The notes below the pieces were generated by a model. It was not told where the DNA came from and did not search any database. It saw only the letters and a list, made by a program, of their open reading frames with translations. From Anaerolineae bacterium (GTDB taxonomy: Bacteria; Chloroflexota; Anaerolineae; 4572-78; J111), in assembly GCA_023151115.1 (NCBI GenBank), contig JAKLJP010000003.1:186001-250000 (forward strand): a stretch of 64,000 nt of DNA, read 5' to 3'. Of this stretch, positions 15,556 through 24,801 are shown in pieces. Position 1 is the stretch's first letter. Every line of letters begins with the position of its first letter. A program made the translations under genes and the position numbers.

Positions 15556-17052
15556 TTACGCTTTTCTTTCCTCTCGCCACTGCTGGCTGAAGGATTGGGG
15601 CGCAAAAGCCGGGAAATCGCGAGTGTTGGTCCAGGCGGCCACTGGGCCGGGCAGTTTGCTCATCCAGCCATCTTTAGCCAGAAGCCGGGTGGTCCTACGC
15701 GCCAGCGACCCGCCCAAGCGATACAAACTGGGCCGGACCACGGCGAAACGATACAACCCAATCCCCAACTTGAGCCAGGCCGGCGACTGACCGGCCCGTG
15801 TACTTTCATCGCGCAGCTTGAGCAGCATGCGCGGGATGTCAATCCGCATGGGGCAGACTTCGCGGCAAGCCCCGCACAGACTGCTGGCGTGGGGTAGTTC
15901 GGCCCACGGCTCGAGGCCGTACAAGCCGGGCGTTAGCACTGCCCCCACCGGGCCAGGGTAAACACTGCCATAGCCGTGCCCGCCGATTTGCTGGTACACC
16001 GGACAAATATTCAAACAAGCGCCGCAGCGAATACAGTACAAAATCTCGGCCACCTCGCTCCCCAAAACCTTACTGCGGCCATTATCCAGGATGATGATGT
16101 GCAGTTCATCGGGGCCATCCGGCTCTACCGATTTTGGATTTTGGATTTTGGATTTTGGATTGGGTGACATCTCGCCCCCCTGCTCCCCTGCTCCCTTGCT
16201 CCCTTGCACTGCTGTTCGCCGTGGGCCGGTAATGATGTTGCTGTAGACGCTCAACTTCTGGCCGGTGGCGCTGCGAGCTAAAAGTTGCAGCATCACTCCC
16301 AAATCTTCAATCGTCGGTACCAGGCGTTCCATACCCATCATCGCCACGTGGATGCGGGGCGTGGTGGTGGTCAGCCTGCCGTTACCTTCGTTTGTGACCA
16401 GGCAAATGCTGCCCGTCTCGGCGACGCCAAAATTGACCCCGCTGATGCCCATATCGGCCTGTAAAAAGTCGGCCCGCAACAGCCGCCGGGCCAGGGCGGT
16501 CATGCTGGGCACATCGGCCAGGTCGGCCTCCGTCGCGTTGAGCTTCTCCCGAAACAGTTCAGCGATTTGCTGGCGGCTTTTATGAATGACCGGGGCGATA
16601 ATATGCGACGGTTTTTCCTGGGCCAGTTGGATGATATACTCGCCCAAATCCGTCTCGACCACGCGCACCCCGGCGGCTTCCAGTTTGTGGTTGATTTCCA
16701 ACTCCTCGCTGATCATGGATTTGGATTTGACCACCGTTTTAACGCCCCGCGCCTGGGCCAGTTCAACCACGTAGCGATTGGCCTCTTCCGGCGTTTCAGC
16801 CCAGCAAATATGGCCGCCCAATCGTTCCACTGCCTCGGCAAATTGGGCCAGGTATCGGTCGAGGTGGGCCAGGGTGTGAGCGCGAATAAGCCGGCCATGG
16901 TCGCGCAGGGCATCGGCTTCCGGCAGCGAGTCGAACCCTTTGGCCCGCAGCATCACAAAGCGCGTCGTCGCCAGGTTTAGCGCCGCATGCAGCTTTTTGT
17001 CTTGCAGCGCATCCTCCACCCGCTCGTAAAACGTCACATTTGCCGCGCTCAT
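15556..17052 (-). CDS. lutB: LutB-like iron-sulfur protein of lactate oxidation, with repeat-encoded insertion
   Basis: A 498-residue protein with an N-terminal LUD domain and a C-terminal ferredoxin-like module. The cluster motifs are CIRCGACLNICP and CGACREVCP. It would pass electrons from lactate oxidation with LutA and LutC. Between the LUD domain and the first cluster lie about 25 foreign residues containing SKIQNPKS. They are encoded by five GGATTTT heptamers and a TGCTCCCT octamer array (16129-16210), and the frame is kept. The ATG at 17052 overlaps the lutA stop by four bases (ATGA), so the two are translationally coupled. Confidence 0.93.
   Translation of the reverse strand: MSAANVTFYERVEDALQDKKLHAALNLATTRFVMLRAKGFDSLPEADALRDHGRLIRAHTLAHLDRYLAQFAEAVERLGGHICWAETPEEANRYVVELAQARGVKTVVKSKSMISEELEINHKLEAAGVRVVETDLGEYIIQLAQEKPSHIIAPVIHKSRQQIAELFREKLNATEADLADVPSMTALARRLLRADFLQADMGISGVNFGVAETGSICLVTNEGNGRLTTTTPRIHVAMMGMERLVPTIEDLGVMLQLLARSATGQKLSVYSNIITGPRRTAVQGSKGAGEQGGEMSPNPKSKIQNPKSVEPDGPDELHIIILDNGRSKVLGSEVAEILYCIRCGACLNICPVYQQIGGHGYGSVYPGPVGAVLTPGLYGLEPWAELPHASSLCGACREVCPMRIDIPRMLLKLRDESTRAGQSPAWLKLGIGLYRFAVVRPSLYRLGGSLARRTTRLLAKDGWMSKLPGPVAAWTNTRDFPAFAPQSFSQQWREERKA
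16129..16210. repeat. Two tandem arrays (GGATTTT heptamers, TGCTCCCT octamers) inside lutB
   Basis: About five GGATTTT units are followed by four TGCTCCCT-type units. Together they form an in-frame insertion. The same GGATTTT unit flanks the four-helix-bundle relic at 58930-59165. Confidence 0.85.
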
Positions 17053-17855
17053 TCTGTGCGCCTCCTCGCCTCCTCGCCTCCTCGATACTCGGCCAGCACT
17101 TCCGCCAAATGCTTCACCCTCACCTTGCTGCCCCGTCGATGCAGTCCCCCGGCAATGTGCATCAAACAGCTTACATCCCCACCGACAACCGTATCTGCGC
17201 CGCTGGCTTCGATGTTGTCCAGCTTGCGCTGCAAAATAGCCCCGGAGATGTCGCCCATCTTGACCGCAAACAACCCGCCAAAACCACAGCAGGCTTCGGC
17301 CTCCGGCAGTTCTTTGAACTCCACTTCCTCCAGCTGGGCCAGTAGTTGGCGCGGCTGTTCCTTAATCCCCAACCCACGCAGCCCGTGACACGAAGCGTGA
17401 TAGGTGAGACAAGTTGACTTCCTCGCCTCCCCGCCTCCTCGCCTCCTCGCCCCTTTCACCCCCAACACATCTACCAAAAACTGGCTAAATTCATAGGTGC
17501 GACTGGCGACTGCTTTTGCTTTGGCCGCGTAAGCCGCATCCTCGGCCAGAAGTTCGGGGTAGTGATGGATCATCATATCGGCGCAGGAGCCGGAGGGAAC
17601 AATAATCGGGGCGTCACTCTGCGATAAAACATTGACCGTGTGCCGGGCCATCGCCCGTGCGTCGTCCCAAAAGCCGCCGTTAAAAGCCGGTTGGCCGCAG
17701 CAGGTTTGCGCCTGGGGAAATTCAACCGTCAGCCCTAAATCTTCCAAAATCTTAACCACGGCCCAACCAACATCAGGGAAAAAGTTGTCTACCAGGCAGG
17801 TGACAAAGAGTTGAACACGTTGAGGAGATAATTTTTCAGGAGTTGTTTGCTTCAT
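17049..17855 (-). CDS. lutA: LutA-like (Fe-S)-binding protein with repeat-encoded insertions
   Basis: A 268-residue protein with two CCG (DUF224) domains, the heterodisulfide-reductase-like fold of LutA/GlcF proteins. The motifs are CCGQPAFNGG, TYHASCHGLRGLG and CCGFGGLFAVKMGDIS. It heads the lutA-lutB-dapB-lutC series on the minus strand. About 14 residues (KGARRRGGGEARKS) between VDVLGV and TCLTYHASCH, and the tail RGGEEARRRTE, are translations of CCTCGCCT-type octamer arrays. Both keep the frame. The start ATG at 17855 has no clear ribosome-binding site, so it is tentative. Confidence 0.92.
   Translation of the reverse strand: MKQTTPEKLSPQRVQLFVTCLVDNFFPDVGWAVVKILEDLGLTVEFPQAQTCCGQPAFNGGFWDDARAMARHTVNVLSQSDAPIIVPSGSCADMMIHHYPELLAEDAAYAAKAKAVASRTYEFSQFLVDVLGVKGARRRGGGEARKSTCLTYHASCHGLRGLGIKEQPRQLLAQLEEVEFKELPEAEACCGFGGLFAVKMGDISGAILQRKLDNIEASGADTVVGGDVSCLMHIAGGLHRRGSKVRVKHLAEVLAEYRGGEEARRRTE
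17058..17086. repeat. CCTCGCCT octamer array at the lutA 3' end
   Basis: Three octamers encode the last residues of LutA (GGEEARRR) just before the overlapping lutB start. Confidence 0.78.
17418..17457. repeat. CCTCGCCT octamer array inside lutA
   Basis: Four to five octamers (one variant with CCCC) are translated in frame as KGARRRGGGEARKS between two conserved LutA segments. Confidence 0.82.
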
Positions 17856-18048
17856 TGTGGGTCTCTAGGGGAAAGTTTAGCCGTATTCTAACGTCAAGCC
17901 GGGCAAAGGGCAAAACCGGGAGAAGTTGGTTGATTAACGGGTTAGGTGCTAAAATAACATTGAATTGGTGCCCTGCGGCCCGCCGGGGGATAAATCGGGC
18001 TTGAATAGTCGGATTCATCCAGCGTAGTCCTCTAACCCGGCTGACATC

Positions 18049-20394
18049 GTGCCCTGTGGGTATTTATCACCGGGCGGGGTGGTTATAGCAGCCGCCGGGT
18101 GCAACCTCTTCATAAACATCGAACAGGTCAGCGAATTGATCACGGAAGACACCTCTGCCTTAATCAAAACCCTGCAAGACCTCAACGAGGTGGTCCGCCA
18201 AGTTAACCACCTGGGGGTGGGCCGCGATTTGCCGGCCACGCTGCGCTTGATCGTCGAAAAGGCGGTGCAGGCCGTGGCGGCGGGAACGGAGGCCAGCGCC
18301 AACCGGCCCAATGCTTCGGCGGTGATTTGGGTTTACGATGCGGCTCAACGCAGCTTTGACCCGTACTCGCGCGTCTCAGCGGGCGAGCCGGCAGGCGCGT
18401 CAAGCGATGACTTCCCCCGGCCTAACGGCCTGGGCATGCAGGCCATCCAGCGCCGCCGCCGGCTGCTTTCTTACCAGGAGCGAGGCTGCTCCATCCACCC
18501 GGCCAAACAGGCCGCCGGGGCGCGCTCGTTGGCCTGTTATCCGCTGATTGTGGCCGATGAGATTGTCGGCGTGCTCTATGTTTATCGCTGCGATGAGAGC
18601 CGCTTTAGCGAGGTCGAACTGCTGCTGCTGGATAATTTTGTCAATCTGGCCGCCCTGGCTATTCATCACGGACGGCAGGTCGGCGGGATGACCCGCGCCT
18701 TAGCCCGTAAGGTTAACCAATTGGAAAAGCTGGCGCGGGCCTCGCGTTTGGTCAGCAGCCGGACCAGTCTGGATGAGACTCTGCACGAAATTCTGGCGAT
18801 TGGCCTGGATATGACCGCCGCCCAATACGGCAGCTTTGAGTTATACGATAAACAGCGCCACCAGCTCACCATTCGCGCCCTGGCCGGGCGGCCGGAAGGG
18901 CTGGCAGTGGGGCCGCCCCTGCCGGTGGATGAACACAGCATTGTGGGCCGGGTAGCCTTGCAGCGCCAATCCCTGCTGATTGCCGATTTACAGGAGCCAC
19001 CCTGGCAGAGCATCTACCAACCGCTACCGGTAGACCGGCCCATGCGCTCCGAACTGGCCGTCCCGCTGATTGGGACCGGCGGCGGATTAGAAGGCGTCCT
19101 CAACCTTGAAAGCCCGCTGCCGTACGCCTTTACTACTGAGGACCAGCAGTTGCTGGAGGCGCTGGCCGCGCAGACGGTGATTGCCTTGCAGGAAATTCGC
19201 CTGCTTGACGCGCTTCAGGAGTTGGTTGGGGCGCTGCTGGCGACCGACCTAGACGAATTGCTGCGCCTGGTCATTGACCGGGCCTGCGATTTGATTAACG
19301 TGCCGGTGGCTTCCATCTGGACCATTGCCGACGCCAACACCCTGCTGCTGCGCCAATCCACCGCCGGCCACCGCCGGGGCCGGCAACTGCCGCTTGACCG
19401 CAGTTTAACCGGGCGAGCCATTCGCCTGCGCCAGCCGATTGCCATTGACGACGTGCGCGAGCATCCCGATTTTCACCACAAAGAACTGGCGGTTGAGCAG
19501 GGCTGGGTCTCGGCCATCGTGGTCCCGTTGCTCATTCCCGGCGAAGGAGGCCGGGCTTTAGGCAGTTTTAGCCTATATGCCACCGAACTGCGCGATTTTT
19601 CCGACTGGGACAAAAAGCTACTCATCTGCCTGGCCAATCATGCCGCCGTCGCCATTCAGGATGCCGAACAACTGGCGCTATTGAAGCAGGCGCGCGAACG
19701 CCAGGCGACGGCGGAAACCTTTGCCGCCGTCGGCGATGTGGCAGCCAATCTGCTGCACCAGCTTAACAACAAAGTCGGCGCTATTCCGGCGCGGGTGCAG
19801 GGTATCGAAGAGAAATGCGCCGACGCGCTGGCCGCTTCGCCCTATCTGGACCAAAACCTGCGCGAAATCGAACGCAGCGCCCGCCAGGCCATGAACATTG
19901 TGCGCGAGTCGATGGCCCATTTGCGCCCGCTGGAACGCCAGGCCGTAGACCTGGCGGGTTGCCTGGAACGGGCCATTCAACGCGCCGCCCCCGGCCCGGC
20001 CATCACTCTCAGCCGGGTGGGTCTGGCCGATTTGCCCCGCGCCGTAGCCGGAGAACAGCAGCTTGAAATGGTTTTTTACAACCTGATTGACAACGCCCTC
20101 CAGGCCATGGGCGAGCGAGGGGAACTGCGGCTGACCGGCCAGGCCCAGGGCCAGGAAGTCGCCATAACCGTAGCCGATACCGGTCCCGGCATTGAGCCAG
20201 CCCTGCTGCCAACCTTGTTCGAGTTTTCGGCGTTCCGGGCTGCGGCTTCGACCGGGGAGGCCCGCCGCCTGGGTTTTGGTCTGTGGTGGGTTAAAACCTT
20301 TGTAGACCGCTTTGGCGGACGGCTGTTGGTCGAGAGCGAACCAGGGCAAGGCGCTGCCTTCACCGTCTGGCTGCCGGTAGAAAGGAGGGGCTGA
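18049..20394 (+). CDS. Cytoplasmic triple-GAF sensor histidine kinase
   Basis: A roughly 780-residue kinase. Three GAF domains lie at about residues 60-215, 240-395 and 400-545; the last shows RSLTGRAIRLRQPIAIDDV. The kinase core has LLHQLNNKVGAI in place of the more common HELRNPL H-box, the N-box NLIDNALQAM, and G-boxes DTGPGIEP and GFGLWWVKTFVDRFGG. No membrane helix or signal peptide is seen. The start is uncertain: GTG at 18049 gives the longest form, and a TTG near 18136 is possible. The response regulator gene starts two bases after the stop. Confidence 0.9.
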   Translation: MPCGYLSPGGVVIAAAGCNLFINIEQVSELITEDTSALIKTLQDLNEVVRQVNHLGVGRDLPATLRLIVEKAVQAVAAGTEASANRPNASAVIWVYDAAQRSFDPYSRVSAGEPAGASSDDFPRPNGLGMQAIQRRRRLLSYQERGCSIHPAKQAAGARSLACYPLIVADEIVGVLYVYRCDESRFSEVELLLLDNFVNLAALAIHHGRQVGGMTRALARKVNQLEKLARASRLVSSRTSLDETLHEILAIGLDMTAAQYGSFELYDKQRHQLTIRALAGRPEGLAVGPPLPVDEHSIVGRVALQRQSLLIADLQEPPWQSIYQPLPVDRPMRSELAVPLIGTGGGLEGVLNLESPLPYAFTTEDQQLLEALAAQTVIALQEIRLLDALQELVGALLATDLDELLRLVIDRACDLINVPVASIWTIADANTLLLRQSTAGHRRGRQLPLDRSLTGRAIRLRQPIAIDDVREHPDFHHKELAVEQGWVSAIVVPLLIPGEGGRALGSFSLYATELRDFSDWDKKLLICLANHAAVAIQDAEQLALLKQARERQATAETFAAVGDVAANLLHQLNNKVGAIPARVQGIEEKCADALAASPYLDQNLREIERSARQAMNIVRESMAHLRPLERQAVDLAGCLERAIQRAAPGPAITLSRVGLADLPRAVAGEQQLEMVFYNLIDNALQAMGERGELRLTGQAQGQEVAITVADTGPGIEPALLPTLFEFSAFRAAASTGEARRLGFGLWWVKTFVDRFGGRLLVESEPGQGAAFTVWLPVERRG

Positions 20395-20395
20395 C

Positions 20396-21040
20396 TTGGC
20401 GGGTCAGGCCATTTTGATTATCGAAGACGATCCGAACTGGCAGCACATCTACCGCGAGATTATCAGCGACGCCGGGTTTGAACCCCAGGTAGTGACCAGC
20501 TACCGCGAGGCGTTAACCGCCCTGGCCAATCGCCCCTATGCCCTGGCGGTGGTGGATATGTCGCTATCGGAGGCGGATTACGCCAACCGGGATGGCCTGA
20601 GGGTGCTGCGCCAGATTGCCGCCGCACCCGAACCGCTGCCGGCGATTGTCGTGACCGGCTATGCCACGGTTAACCTGGCCATCGAGACCCTGGTGGAGCT
20701 AAAAGCCGTCCATTTCTTTCGCAAAGAGGAGTTTGACCGGCGCAAGTTCCGCCAGACATTGGAGAAAGAGGCGCTGGTTAAACCCCATGTCTCTGGCCAG
20801 AGCCAGCACATCCCGGCCAGCTTCCGCCAGAAGGTCCAACCGGCGGTGGCCGCTTTGTTAAGCGAACGGGAGTTGGAAGTGCTGTATTATCTGAGCCAGG
20901 GCCAGACCAACAAGGAGATTGGCCAGCGGCTGACCGTAACCGTCAACACCGTTAAAAAACATACCCAGAGTATTTTTACCAAGCTCCGCGTCAACAGCCG
21001 CGCCGCCGCCGTAGCCCAGGCCTTGAATGTGAAGGATTAA
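20396..21040 (+). CDS. Response regulator with LuxR-type HTH
   Basis: A 214-residue regulator. The N-terminal receiver (about 1-130) has IEDDPNW, the phosphoacceptor region VVDMSLSEADY and a Lys in FRKEEF. The C-terminal LuxR/GerE HTH has LSERELEVLYYLSQGQTNKEIGQRLTV and NTVKKHTQSIFTKL. TTG at 20396 is the start, with GGAGGGG upstream inside the end of the kinase gene. It is almost certainly the partner of that kinase. The acidic, slightly extended loop around the phosphoacceptor (SLSEADYANRDG) is atypical. Confidence 0.92.
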   Translation: MAGQAILIIEDDPNWQHIYREIISDAGFEPQVVTSYREALTALANRPYALAVVDMSLSEADYANRDGLRVLRQIAAAPEPLPAIVVTGYATVNLAIETLVELKAVHFFRKEEFDRRKFRQTLEKEALVKPHVSGQSQHIPASFRQKVQPAVAALLSERELEVLYYLSQGQTNKEIGQRLTVTVNTVKKHTQSIFTKLRVNSRAAAVAQALNVKD

Positions 21041-21074
21041 ACTTGGCGCAGCCCCGCTTTGGAGTAACCCCCTG

Positions 21075-21101
21075 GGTTTAAGGGTATTAAACCTTGCTTT
21101 T
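21075..21101 (+). terminator. Possible terminator after the response regulator
   Basis: GGTTTAA and TTAAACC form a seven-base stem with a five-base loop, followed by TTGCTTTT. It lies between convergent genes. Confidence 0.4.
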
Positions 21102-22905
21102 AAGGAGCGTTTACCACCACCGAGATAGTACCCAACGGCATGGCTTCGGCCGGGTTGCGGTTGGGCGAAATTGAGGCAATGATCTGGTAAGTTCCGGCGG
21201 CGGCAGGGGTGGTCCACTGAAACGTTGGGCTGGTTAGATCAACAATCTGCTCGGCAATCAGGCCGCCTTCCTGGTTTTTGACGTGCCAGACCAGGGCGTG
21301 CTGCCCTTCCACCGGCGACAGGGCCAGGTCGAGAAAGCGGCGGATAACATCGCGGATTTGGGGGTCGCTGTCGGCGTCAAACAGGTTTTGCACGGCCACG
21401 CCGCGCAGATTGTACTGGGCCACAAACTGCAGTTTACGGGCCACGCTGGCCGCGTTTTCCAGGTAAATAACCCGCTGGCCGGCGGCGGCGGGAGGGAAGG
21501 CAAAAGAGTATAGGCCGCTGTCAACATCAAACTGTACTTTTGCTCCGGCGGGTAGCCCGCTGAGGGTCAGTTCGAGTGGCTGGTTGGGACCGGCGGTTGT
21601 TGCCCCTCCACCGACAGCCACCGTACCGAGCGCGGCCAGGGCCTCCTGGTAGCCCAGTTCGCGGGGTGGCTGGTCCGTCAGTTGTTCCAGGCTGCGAGTC
21701 GAAAAGACCAGTTGCAGTTTGTAGCGGCTTACCTGGCCCACGGCCCAATCGAGCATGGCGGCCATTTGTCCATCCTGAGCATAGGCTTTGGGATCAGCCA
21801 GGGTAGGTACCTTGACCACATCGGCCAGCCGACCAATGGCCTGCCAGTCATACGCGCCGCTGTCCCAGGTATCGCCGGAAAGCTGATGGGGTAGTTCAAC
21901 CCGCACCACCAGCCGTTTGCCCGCCGGCAACGCGGCGCGGAGCTCCTCTAAAAAGGTGGTAAATTCGGGCCGCAGGTCGGCGGCAATACCGCGATAATCC
22001 AGCTCAACGCCGGCGTAAGCGTTTTGCTGGATCAGGCCGACGATGGTGGCCACGTGCCGCTGGCGGGCAGTATCGTCAATCAACAAATTGTCAATCAAGT
22101 CAGCTCGTACGGAGCCATCGTCGCCCCAATTGCGCAGGGTAGGCATAATCACAAATGCGCCGTTGAGCAGATCACTGGGCAGGGTCGGTGGCGTACCGGC
22201 AATCAAACCTTCGGCTTCCAGGTATAATCCCTGGGGATTGATTTCCAGCGTGGCGTCGCGGTAGTTATCCGGCAAAACCTGCTCCTGTAGGTAAGTGGCG
22301 GCCACGTTGGGATTAAGGGCGTGGGTTTGCATGACCACCACCGAATCGGGTAAATAATCCAGGTGCGACTCAATGATGCCCTCGGCGGGGATAACCCGGC
22401 TGGGCAGCCAAGTCCAGCCTTCGCCGTTCCAACTGTAAAGATCAAGGGTGCGGTAGGGTTCGGCGTCGTTGGGAATGGGCACGGCCAGCGTCGCCCGCTT
22501 GGGGGCCGCGCCGCGCCGCTGAATGTAGTAAAAGGGGCTTTTCATCACCAGATGGGCCGGAATACTGCTGGCAGCGGTTAACAGGTTATCACTGACCGCG
22601 CCTTCCAAAAAGAGGTTGCGCGGCACGCTGGTGATTTTAACCCGGAAGGGCCGGTCAACATCTTCCGGCAAAAAAGTCATCTGCATGCCGTCGGAGTCGC
22701 GCAGGGTGTTGCCGCCCAAGTCTACGGCAGTGTAGGAGGGATCGAGCCGCGACAGCAGCGACAGCGGCGGTAATAACAGCGCCGCCACAATCAGGGCAAT
22801 AAACAGCGCCGCCAGCAGCAGCCCGCCCAAGATCAACCAGGGCCAAATGCCGCTCTGGAAATATTCAATTTTGGTTTGGTAGGGGTTCTCTCTATATCGC
22901 ATCAT
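21100..22905 (-). CDS. Membrane-anchored protein with degenerate GH18-like fold
   Basis: About 600 residues. A transmembrane segment (WPWLILGGLLLAALFIALIVAALLL) follows a short cytoplasmic N-terminus. The middle part looks like the TIM barrel of GH18/YaaH-type spore-germination hydrolases: NAYAGVELDYRGI aligns with the catalytic 'GV.LD.EG' strand, followed by RPEFTTFLEELRAALPAGKRLVVRVELP. The position of the catalytic Glu is Arg here, so hydrolase activity is unlikely. The C-terminus (HALVWHVKNQEGGLIAEQIV) resembles a beta-sandwich domain. It may bind cell-wall glycans without cutting. The ATG at 22905 is chosen over the TTG at 22941, with weak evidence for either. Confidence 0.75.
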   Translation of the reverse strand: MMRYRENPYQTKIEYFQSGIWPWLILGGLLLAALFIALIVAALLLPPLSLLSRLDPSYTAVDLGGNTLRDSDGMQMTFLPEDVDRPFRVKITSVPRNLFLEGAVSDNLLTAASSIPAHLVMKSPFYYIQRRGAAPKRATLAVPIPNDAEPYRTLDLYSWNGEGWTWLPSRVIPAEGIIESHLDYLPDSVVVMQTHALNPNVAATYLQEQVLPDNYRDATLEINPQGLYLEAEGLIAGTPPTLPSDLLNGAFVIMPTLRNWGDDGSVRADLIDNLLIDDTARQRHVATIVGLIQQNAYAGVELDYRGIAADLRPEFTTFLEELRAALPAGKRLVVRVELPHQLSGDTWDSGAYDWQAIGRLADVVKVPTLADPKAYAQDGQMAAMLDWAVGQVSRYKLQLVFSTRSLEQLTDQPPRELGYQEALAALGTVAVGGGATTAGPNQPLELTLSGLPAGAKVQFDVDSGLYSFAFPPAAAGQRVIYLENAASVARKLQFVAQYNLRGVAVQNLFDADSDPQIRDVIRRFLDLALSPVEGQHALVWHVKNQEGGLIAEQIVDLTSPTFQWTTPAAAGTYQIIASISPNRNPAEAMPLGTISVVVNAP

Positions 22906-23022
22906 AGGTTTGATTTTACTGATGATAGGCGGGGCGGGCAAAATTGAGGGCCAGAGTCACATTGACCTGTGGGGGTAATAAGCATATAATGAAGTTAGGA
23001 CTCGTCTATAACTTGTGCTTGT

Positions 23023-23061
23023 GGAGATTGGAGATTGGGTAATCTCCAATCTCTAATCTCC
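23023..23061. repeat. GGAGATT heptamer hairpin upstream of the patatin gene
   Basis: GGAGATTGGAGATT, the loop GGGT, then AATCTCCAATCTC form a 13-bp stem, followed by a further TAATCTCC unit. It is the clearest example of the family. Confidence 0.85.
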
Positions 23062-23099
23062 GTCCAGGCTGTTTAATTCAAGCAGTTGGGAGAGGGTCG

Positions 23100-24740
23100 T
23101 TGCTGCCAAAAGATATCCTCAGAGGGATTCCCCTGTTCAACAATCTCAGCGATGGCGATCTACGTTTTATCGCCAGCCGCTTGCGCCGCGAGAGCTACCC
23201 CAAAGGGACCCTTATTTTTAGCGAAGGCGACATCGGCGATACCATGTACGTGGTCGAATCGGGCCAGGTGGTGGTGTTTAGCCAGGCCAGCAGGGAAACT
23301 ATTGCCGTGCTGGGGCCGGGCACGTTTGTCGGCGAGATTTCGCTGTTGTTAGCCCAGCCACGCACGGCCAGCTTGGAAGTAACCATTGACGCTCAACTGT
23401 GGGCCTTGTGCAAACAAGACTTTGAGGACCTCATCAGCACCCGCCCGGCCATGGCCCTGGAAATGATGCGCGAATTGAGCAAACGCCTGGTCAGCACCAC
23501 CCAACGCCGGCGGCGGCAGTTAAGCCGCCGGATTACGGCCCTGTGGGGCAGCCGGATAACTCTCCCCTTAGGACGTGCTCTACACGCTCAACTCAAAGCG
23601 CCCATCGGGGTCTTGCCCTTACCCAATACCGATATGGCCGGAGCCAATGATGTGACGATTAGCGGCGGCTTAATGTTTCTGGGCCACGATGATTTGACGG
23701 TTGAGATGCTGGCCGAAAGCTTAAGCTACCAGGTGGAGGTTTTTAAGCACATCTTGTTGGTTCTGCCCGACCAGCCGGATCCGCTGGCTGAGAAGGCCGT
23801 AGACCTGGCCGATACGGTGGTCAGTGCTGGCCCGCCGCCAGCCTGGCTGACGCGAGGCAAAGATAAAAAGGATGTCTGGACCATTCGGGCTGACGATGAA
23901 GATGTGCGGCGGGCGGCTCGCCGCTTGACCAACCGTACGGTTGGCCTGGCCCTGTCGAGCGGCGGCTCGCGTGGGTTGGCTCATATTGGGGTGATCAAGG
24001 TGCTGCTGGAGGAAAACATTCCGGTGGATTTGGTAGCCGGGACTAGCGCGGGGGCCTGGTTTGCCGCGTTTTATGCCCTGGGCTGGGATTGGCGGCGCTT
24101 TGAGCGCTTTATCGAAGAGATAAAAACCTTCAACCGCTTCCCCAATTGGGACTTTAACATTCCGCCCCGCACGGCCATTTTGAAGGGCCGGCTGGCCCGC
24201 GACCGCATCATCAATCGCACCGTGGAAGGCCGCACCTTTGCCGAAGTTAAAACGCCGCTGTACATCGTCGCCGCCGACATTTTTACCGGGGAAGAGGTGG
24301 TCTTCGACTCCGGCTCCCTGGCCGACGCCGTCCGGGCCAGCTTAAGTTTGCCGGTTTTGGTCGATCCCTGGCAGGTTCAAGGCCGCTTTCTGGTAGATGG
24401 CGGTATCGTCAACCCACTGCCGGCCAGCGTCCTGCGCGACCGAGGCGCGGACATTATCATTGCCTCCAGCGTGGTCCGGCCTATGCGCGACTCCTTCAAC
24501 GGGCGCACCGACCGGCGGCCCAGCATTTTACAAGTGGTCTTTAATATGTTCAGCGCCATGGAAGCTGAAGTGATTGACAAGCAACTTCCCCTGATTGACG
24601 TGCTGATCCACCATAAAGTCGCAGCCAAGCACAGTTTGGATTTTGAGCAGGTTCACGATTTGGTACGAATGGGCGAGGAATCGGCCCGGCAGATGCTGCC
24701 GGAGATCAAGGCGGCCATTGAGTCGCCGCCGGAGGGATGA
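23100..24740 (+). CDS. Cyclic-nucleotide-binding domain fused to patatin-like phospholipase
   Basis: A 546-residue protein of the NTE/RssA type. Residues about 1-130 form a cNMP-binding barrel (GDIGDTMYVVESGQV, GPGTFVGEISLLLAQPRTASLEV). The patatin domain begins near 280 with the oxyanion loop SSGGSRGLAHIG, the nucleophile motif GTSAG near 315, and the catalytic Asp in VDGGIVNP near 434. It probably cleaves lysophospholipids at the membrane under cyclic-nucleotide control. TTG at 23100 is preceded by GGGAGAGGG. No membrane helix is seen. It is monocistronic, with a heptamer hairpin in its leader. Confidence 0.93.
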   Translation: MLPKDILRGIPLFNNLSDGDLRFIASRLRRESYPKGTLIFSEGDIGDTMYVVESGQVVVFSQASRETIAVLGPGTFVGEISLLLAQPRTASLEVTIDAQLWALCKQDFEDLISTRPAMALEMMRELSKRLVSTTQRRRRQLSRRITALWGSRITLPLGRALHAQLKAPIGVLPLPNTDMAGANDVTISGGLMFLGHDDLTVEMLAESLSYQVEVFKHILLVLPDQPDPLAEKAVDLADTVVSAGPPPAWLTRGKDKKDVWTIRADDEDVRRAARRLTNRTVGLALSSGGSRGLAHIGVIKVLLEENIPVDLVAGTSAGAWFAAFYALGWDWRRFERFIEEIKTFNRFPNWDFNIPPRTAILKGRLARDRIINRTVEGRTFAEVKTPLYIVAADIFTGEEVVFDSGSLADAVRASLSLPVLVDPWQVQGRFLVDGGIVNPLPASVLRDRGADIIIASSVVRPMRDSFNGRTDRRPSILQVVFNMFSAMEAEVIDKQLPLIDVLIHHKVAAKHSLDFEQVHDLVRMGEESARQMLPEIKAAIESPPEG

Positions 24741-24745
24741 ATGAA

Positions 24746-24783
24746 CAGGAGTCAGACGGCTTTAGCCGTTTTCTAACTCCTCC
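24746..24783. repeat. REP-like palindrome left of the RAYT gene
   Basis: CAGGAGTCAG is followed by the palindrome ACGGCTTTAGCCGT (24756-24769). A related element in opposite orientation lies on the other side of the transposase at 25551-25579. Confidence 0.7.
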
Positions 24784-24801
24784 ACCATCTCTAACCGCTT
24801 C

